A stretch of 64,000 nucleotides of DNA from Cytospora piceicola. Taxonomy: Eukaryota; Ascomycota; Sordariomycetes; Diaporthales; Cytosporaceae. Below are positions 58,551 through 64,000 of this stretch, in pieces (positions within the stretch are counted from its first letter, which is position 1; each line of letters begins with the position of its first letter). The notes under the pieces were generated by a model. The model saw only the letters and a program-made list of their open reading frames with translations. It was not told the DNA's origin and did not search any database. The position numbers were made by a program, and so were the translations under genes. Location of the stretch: contig JALQBC010000002.1 in the NCBI GenBank assembly GCA_023375675.1, positions 1,302,001-1,366,000 on the forward strand, given 5' to 3'.

Positions 58551-59566
58551 TCAGTAGCCACGAGAAGAAGAAGAAGAAGGGCCCCCCGGACCCATCCTCC
58601 TCTTCCTGGCGTTCACCCTCTCCGGCTCCAGCCTCTGCTCGCAGTCGTTACAGTCCCACCCGTACCTGGCGTACGGCACCCTCTTCAGGCACTTGGTGCA
58701 GCGCCACCAGCTGGTGGAGATGTTCCGGTCGTCGAACCACCCCGGGTCCTCCTTCCCGTTGCGCCGGCACAGGTCCTCCTTGTGGAACGTCCGGTAGTGG
58801 TCGCGGCAGTGGTCCTTGCGGCCAAAGGGCCCCGTGCCCACGGCGCTGCTGCTGTCAGGAGAGAGGGAAGAAGATGACGGGGCAGGGGCGGATGAGGAGG
58901 CGGCCGCCGCCGCCGTGGCGGCCGAGACGCGCTCGCTCCGCTGGCACCGGTTGTAGTCGCAGTAGTACCTCTCTACCGGCTTCTTGTGCACGTGCTTTAT
59001 ATGCCGGTCGAGGTCGGCCGACCGCTTAAAGGGCTTCTGCCGGCAGCCCGTGTAGAGGCATATGTACTCTGGTGAGCGACTTGACTGGATGCTGTGGTGT
59101 GTTAGTATATAGTCTGTCCATCAATATATGATCTGACCATGAATCAGAGCGGTGCTTTAAAGAACGGGGTATTATCTACTCACCTATTCGACTGCAAATT
59201 CGGTGACGCTGTTACCACCTGCTGAGACTCATATGTGTCTCCGTACCGTGGGACACTATCATCCGTCCACCTAGCCGTATCGTATGAGCCCCTCGCCGAA
59301 GCGGCCGACCTAGGTGGTGCCTGGCGGTGGATATACTGAGTCGAGTCCATGTTATAGTCGTAATTATCCAGACTCGCACCGGGAGACAGTGCAAACCCAG
59401 GGCTTCCATAAGATGCCGTGTCGTCCGAGACCCTGGACAGACTGCGTTGCATGTTGCCACTGTAGTAGCCATAGTCAGGAAGGTCATTGGCCTCGAAGCC
59501 GGCATGATCTGAGTACGCCGTGGGTACTCTTATGTATGCGTTGTTGTAATGAGGGGCACCGGCCAT
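58551..59566 (-). CDS. C2H2 zinc-finger protein, putative transcription factor
   Basis: Predicted 307-residue nuclear protein from exons 59566-59184 and 59091-58551; the 92-nt intron (GTGAGT...CACAG) joins NLQSNS to IQSSRSPEY with the frame closed. The N-terminal half is Tyr/Ser/Asp-rich and disordered. A C2H2-like finger follows: YICLYTGC, then KRSADLDRHIKHVH (C-x4-C-x12-H-x4/5-H). A second Cys/His set includes YYCDYNRCQRSE and, after an Ala/Ser-rich insertion, GRKDHCRDHYRTFHKEDL, so the second finger is split by about 35 low-complexity residues. A third Cys pair (WWRCTKCLKRV, WDCNDC) is near the C-terminus. The tail is a poly-Ser stretch from a GAA repeat at 58560. Targets are unknown. Confidence 0.85.
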
Positions 59567-62500
59567 ATTTGCACTGATGAAGACAAACCACAGGCCACGT
59601 CGACAAGGATGATTGGTACGAGTCTTTTTCTGATGGGGGCAGAGGTTCGGGAAAACCAAACTTCACTATGCGGTGTGAGGCAAGTTGTTCTGTAGAGAAG
59701 GAGGGCAATATCAAAAGAAAAATGAATCTCTTCCAAGACGAGATCTGATGGAGCAGCTGAACCTGGGAGATTAGTTCTCGCCCATCGCAGGTATTTGTAA
59801 GTGTCTAACAGAGCACAGAGCGACCGCGGTTTAAACTCGAGCGAGCAGGCTCAAGCGAGCAGGTTCAAGTAGGGCTCGATAGAAGCGACACTTTTGGGCA
59901 GACGAGGCGAGCAAACCACACCGGGGACGAGAGATGGGATGATGGGGATGGTGTACTCTATTGGTTCGTTCCCTTGGACCGTTTGCTCTCACGGCCACGA
60001 TGGACGATACCGGTAAAGGCGATGAGGCATAAATGTGCAGGACTAACTGGCCGACGAGCCTTTTCTCTTCTCGCTCCTGAGCCTCCATAACGCGATGTCC
60101 ACGTCGGCGATGTGCAACGAGACTCGCTAGGGGGAGGAGGCTCAACCGCGAGGTAGGCTCATCCTGGGCTTCTAGAAAGTCCAACAAGCCACACTACTTG
60201 AAACCAGTCATCTGCAGAAGAGGTGCATATGGGCCAGGATAGGGTGAATGAAACCCGCAGTGGGCCCCATGTAGAGAAAACACGGCAGAGTATCAAGGTA
60301 CTAGCAACAACGGCGTCGTATCTATCGGATGGAAACTCGGTGAGCCACGCAGCGAATACCAGGGTCCAGAAAGAGGTGTAGGACAAAGTGTTCAAACAAC
60401 GTGGAAGGGGGCAGTGACATCAAGCCACGTCGAACCCATAGCGCTTCCAGATAACAACGGTCAAATCAGTATTGTGTTCCCTGACCGAGACATAGCATCC
60501 TGCAGATTCCTCGTCGCCTCGACGGGGCTGACGGACACAAGGGCTCTGCCGAATGGGATCAATGAAATAAAGGGGGCATGACGGCTGTGAGCGTTAGACC
60601 AAGGGTGGAAACATGAGGGAGGTGGTGTGGGAAGGGAATGAGGAACGTCTCCACATGGGATGAGCCGCGATGCAGGGTGATATCCCAATGAGGTCGCAGT
60701 GTGGGAGGAAAGAAAGGGTAGGTCAGTGTACACAGGTACGTGTCTGTTTGCCTGGCATTTTGATATTGGGACGAGGGTAGAGCATGGTTGACCGCTTGGC
60801 CGTCTAGAATTTTCACACCGAGTTCGGTATCGACATGGTCCCTCCTCGGACGAATGAACCGTTTTTGTTTGCTCATGGTTCGAGATTGAAGGGGAAGCTT
60901 TCACCGAATCAGGAGGAACGTTTGTCCATGGTTCAGCTGATGACTGAACGCGCAAGGACCGGCATTCACGGTAGCAAGTACCGACCGAGGCTTGCCTTGT
61001 GTATGACGACGACGCAGATCGGGTTCCGGATCAAGGTGAAGCGCAGGCAACGGTTGACGAAGGTGTGTGAACGTGGTCAAAGTTTGCCTTGGGGGCTGAG
61101 GTCGACGAGATGTCGTCTGCGCCGGGGTCCCTGCAGGGAGGCTTGGGGGTGCTGTGGCGCAAGTAGCTCATAACAAAGGCTTGTATAAAAAGGGTTGTTG
61201 TCTGTTAGGTGTTGGGTAAACAACCTGGTCAGCCTCCATCTCAGCCCTGCTTATGCAATTGGCAAGCATAAATATATTGTGTATGCTGTGGTTCGCCCGC
61301 CCGCCAAGATGCCAAGGTTCGCCCACCAGTTCGCCTGGGTAGCGCCATCGAGGGATGCCATGTCTGCGCGCCTGTCGATAATGCAATGATGACAGCGGGG
61401 AGAAGCTGCTCCTGACGATCAGAATGGCTTGCTGGCGCCTGTCAGAGCTGTAAAGGGACACGCTGCGGCACATTATCGGATCGGAACTCAGACGCCGATT
61501 CGATCTCATCGACTTCGGAATCCCACCCCAGCCCTCATAAATTGATCAGCAGGGCTCTCTGTCCCGGATTTCTGCCTCTGACTCGATCGAAGAAGCATCA
61601 GTTCCCGGGTAACGTAAATCGAGGACCATGCGGCCTCCTTACAGGCCAAGTTGCTATCCTGCATCATGCACCCTTCCTTGAAAGGGCATCTGGGCGAGCT
61701 ACAGAAACAGCTTGCCGCCTTTCACGGAGACCTTCTTCTTCAGATACGTCTGAAGTAGCTAGGTACCCTCTCCCGTCCCTACAGTCGGCGTCATTATAGA
61801 TCTCATAAAGTGTGAACATCCAGGTGCCGACAGACTCTTGGATGTCCTCGGACGACAATGCCACTTACCCTTTCCACCCCCATGGCCTCCAATCACAGAC
61901 CAATACAAGCCCTCGGGAGCAAGTGCTGTGCTGCCAGTTTCATACGCACTTTTAGGCAGCAGCCCCCCAAGTGCAGTAGTCCGTGGCAATGAGTTGCGGA
62001 TCTGTCCGGCCAGGGGGGCACATCTCGCCAAGAGCAGGCGGGCATAGCCACCAGTCTATTGGGGCTTGAGAACAAAAAGGCAAAACAACACACAAGCGAG
62101 TATCATGCCGACACGACGGACATATGCCTAGGCGTGAGACCACATGCATACAGTAAGAAAGGCAACCAGAACATACATATATACGGCAGCCATTATTGAT
62201 GTTGAGGCCCAATGACCTCCACTATCAATTGTGTCTGCACATTAGGCAGCAACGCATATATCCATATGGAATACCTAGGTAACTTATTTCCCAGTGAGTA
62301 AAGTAAAGCGAAGAAAATACAACCATCCATCAACGGGTTGCAGAGATATGGGGAGGCAGTTGCTGAGGATGAAGCACCACCACAACACAACGTAACACGC
62401 CCTCCACTAGGTCCAAGGCTGGCTAGCCATGATCTGAGTTACTGTGAGGCAACCTGTCATGTTTCCAAGGCTGTCAAAGAGCACGTTCCCGCAGGATTGA

Positions 62501-62984
62501 GTAGGGCTGTCCTCCAGGTGACTACTGGCCAAGAGAAGCCACCTGCCATACACCACCATCTTGACCTCCTGACACTTCTGACACTCCTTCCCAAGCCTCA
62601 AATTAACCCTCGTCCATGATGGGCATCACAACAGGGCTCCCCAAAGTGGCGTATCTAGCGGTTGCTTAAAAGCAAGGCATCATTAGTCATATTGACGCTG
62701 AGCTACCTAAGTATTCTCAGACAGCAGCTCCCGTCCCGCTGCTAGGATGTGAGTCCGTAGAGCGTATGTACTAGAGGATTGGGCTTCCTCTATCCCTCCT
62801 TTCACTTAAAAGCAGACAAATAGTTGTTACAATGCCTTTGCACAAACCCTTGTTTCGATACTCCCACAAAGTGCCACCACTGTCTCAGAATGATAAGCAC
62901 GAGTCATAGTTGTCGCCCACAACTAAAACTCTCAGTCCCCGGTACCCAGGAGGGTTCCGCATCACCTCTTAGAAACTGGAGTCC
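59567..62984. other. Long spacer without a supported gene
   Basis: About 3.4 kb between the zinc-finger start and the NOT3 3' end. The left part probably carries the zinc-finger promoter and a long 5' leader. Open frames (for example 60461-60955 minus and 60835-61173 plus) overlap and show no domain. TACCTAGGTA-type words occur at 61757-61768 and 62272-62281. Confidence 0.45.
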
Positions 62985-64000
62985 TTAAACCTCATCCTCG
63001 AGGAATTTGTATGCGAATTTGAAGTCGGCCTTCCTGCGGTTCATCCTGTAACAGACAGATTGTCAGTGGGGGATTATTCAAGAGGGCAGTGCATTGCAGG
63101 GGAAAAGCTCACCAGGTGGATTCATAGTCAAAGAAACGATAGGTGCCCTGTTCGAACTCCTCCGTGATGTTCTTTGGTTCCTCGTGCCTCTGGAACCACG
63201 TCTGGTACTGCTTGTGGAACCTCCATGCTTGGTCCTTCAACGCCTTGGCAGCCAGGTATTGTTGATACGTGCCCTGCTTGTAGTAAAAGGCATAGAACAG
63301 GGTATCATTGTCGACCTTGGTCGGCTGGTAGAGCTGTGGGTTGTCCATGATCTGCAGTGGCTCCCTTGGCCATGTTTTGGATGTGTTCCAGTAGTTCTCG
63401 GGCAGGTAGTTGCGTGGTGGCTCCGCGTCAGCAAGGTCAGGGGCCGATTTGCTCGTCGCAGCGAGTAGGCGTTGTATCTCGAGCGAAGTGGCGGGGGTAG
63501 CAGGGTTCGCTTTCGTAGCCTCCCATGACTCAACGAGGTCATCCAGGGAGGAGGGCAGATGGTAGATTGGCTCTTCATCCTCCTCTGGTTCGGGCTTGGC
63601 ACCGTTCGTAACACCATTTGTATGAGGCGCTGCGGATAAGATGTTAGCATAGAGCAGAGTTGACAGCGTTGGATATCGATTGTTACCTTTTGGTGCCTTT
63701 GCCGGCTCTGGGACCGCTGGCGCCTTGCCGCTTGCACGAGAGGTCGTGGCCTTGATGGCTTCTGGCTTTGGAGTGGAGGGTGCTGCCTTAGAGGCAGTTG
63801 ACGACGGTATGGGGGCCGTTGGCACTGGTTTCGCCTCTGCTGTCTGTGGTACCGACACCGCCATTTGTGCTGGTGGTATGCTCGGCGAACTTGTTGAGCT
63901 TGCCTTGGACTGGTTCGCCAACGAAGCAATGCCAATGGCCGGGTGTGCACTTGGAGGTGGAGGTAGCGGTGCTATTCCCACATTGTTCTTGTCTGCTGCA
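62985..64000 (-). CDS. NOT3: CCR4-NOT subunit NOT3/NOT5, 3' part (cut by window end)
   Basis: Partial gene: the C-terminal part of the NOT3/NOT5 subunit of the CCR4-NOT deadenylase complex, which controls mRNA decay and transcription. Exons visible are 64000-63687 (continuing outside), 63629-63113 and 63045-62985, joined by introns of 57 and 67 nt. The visible start is a Pro/Ala/Ser/Thr-rich linker. The NOT box follows: YHLPSSLDDLVESW, RNYLPENYWNTSKTWPREP, then NPQLYQPTKVDNDTLFYAFYY, QGTYQQYLAAKALKDQAWRFHK and GTYRFFDYESTWMNRRKADF. The last exon adds KFAYKFLEDEV and the stop. The N-terminal coiled-coil NOT3 domain lies beyond the right edge. Confidence 0.95.

Overview
The window reads as nuclear DNA of a filamentous ascomycete (Pezizomycotina, probably Sordariomycetes). 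Genes have few, short introns (mostly 50-100 nt, GTAAGT/GTGAGT-like donors, CTAAC-type branch sites). Several families are typical of fungi: IEC3 of INO80, an RTA1-like membrane protein, a GtaA-type secreted glutaminase, and a large fungal-only protein. Intergenic DNA is long. No tRNA, rRNA or CRISPR was recognised. All gene models are my own splicing by eye, checked for reading-frame closure. Species assignment is inference.

Layout, left to right: bZIP factor (1.5-2.5 kb, -); RluA-type tRNA pseudouridine synthase (4.7-6.1, -) divergent from a hotdog thioesterase (7.0-7.6, +); Gfo/Idh/MocA oxidoreductase (7.8-9.0, -) divergent from a PNPOx-like flavoprotein (9.5-10.4, +); cytochrome P450 (10.7-12.6, -); ureidoglycolate lyase (14.1-15.1, +); a decayed stretch (15.5-17.0); a 2H phosphoesterase (17.1-18.3, +); 60S ribosomal protein L44/eL42 (18.9-19.7, -); an alpha/beta-hydrolase lipase (20.5-21.4, -); a ~1000-residue fungal protein with a CXC-like cysteine motif (22.3-25.6, +); an RTA1-like protein (25.8-27.3, -).

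From 27.3 to 36.8 kb I could support no gene; the stretch holds a microsatellite, a 9-bp minisatellite and GC hairpins. A secreted glutaminase follows (36.8-39.1, +), then a second gene-poor block (39.1-47.4) with an AT-rich RIP-like patch and a frameshifted, truncated ABC-C transporter pseudogene (42.0-44.9, -).

The right third is a housekeeping run: endosulfine/Igo1 (47.4-48.0, +), MYG1 (48.7-49.8, -), IEC3 (50.7-52.4, +), NADP-isocitrate dehydrogenase (53.5-55.0, -), a secreted Yellow/SMP-30-like beta-propeller (56.2-57.3, -), a C2H2 zinc-finger protein (58.6-59.6, -), a 3.4-kb spacer, and the 3' part of NOT3/NOT5 of CCR4-NOT, cut by the window end.

Most genes look functionally independent. 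The only group that could form one pathway is the thioesterase, MocA oxidoreductase, PNPOx protein and P450 at 7-12.6 kb, but no biosynthetic backbone enzyme is seen. I found no convincing wholly new system. The strongest oddities are the ABC-C pseudogene, the CXC-bearing fungal protein, the palindromic TACCTAGGTA-type motifs seen only between genes, and an L44 gene whose first coding exon is just the ATG.
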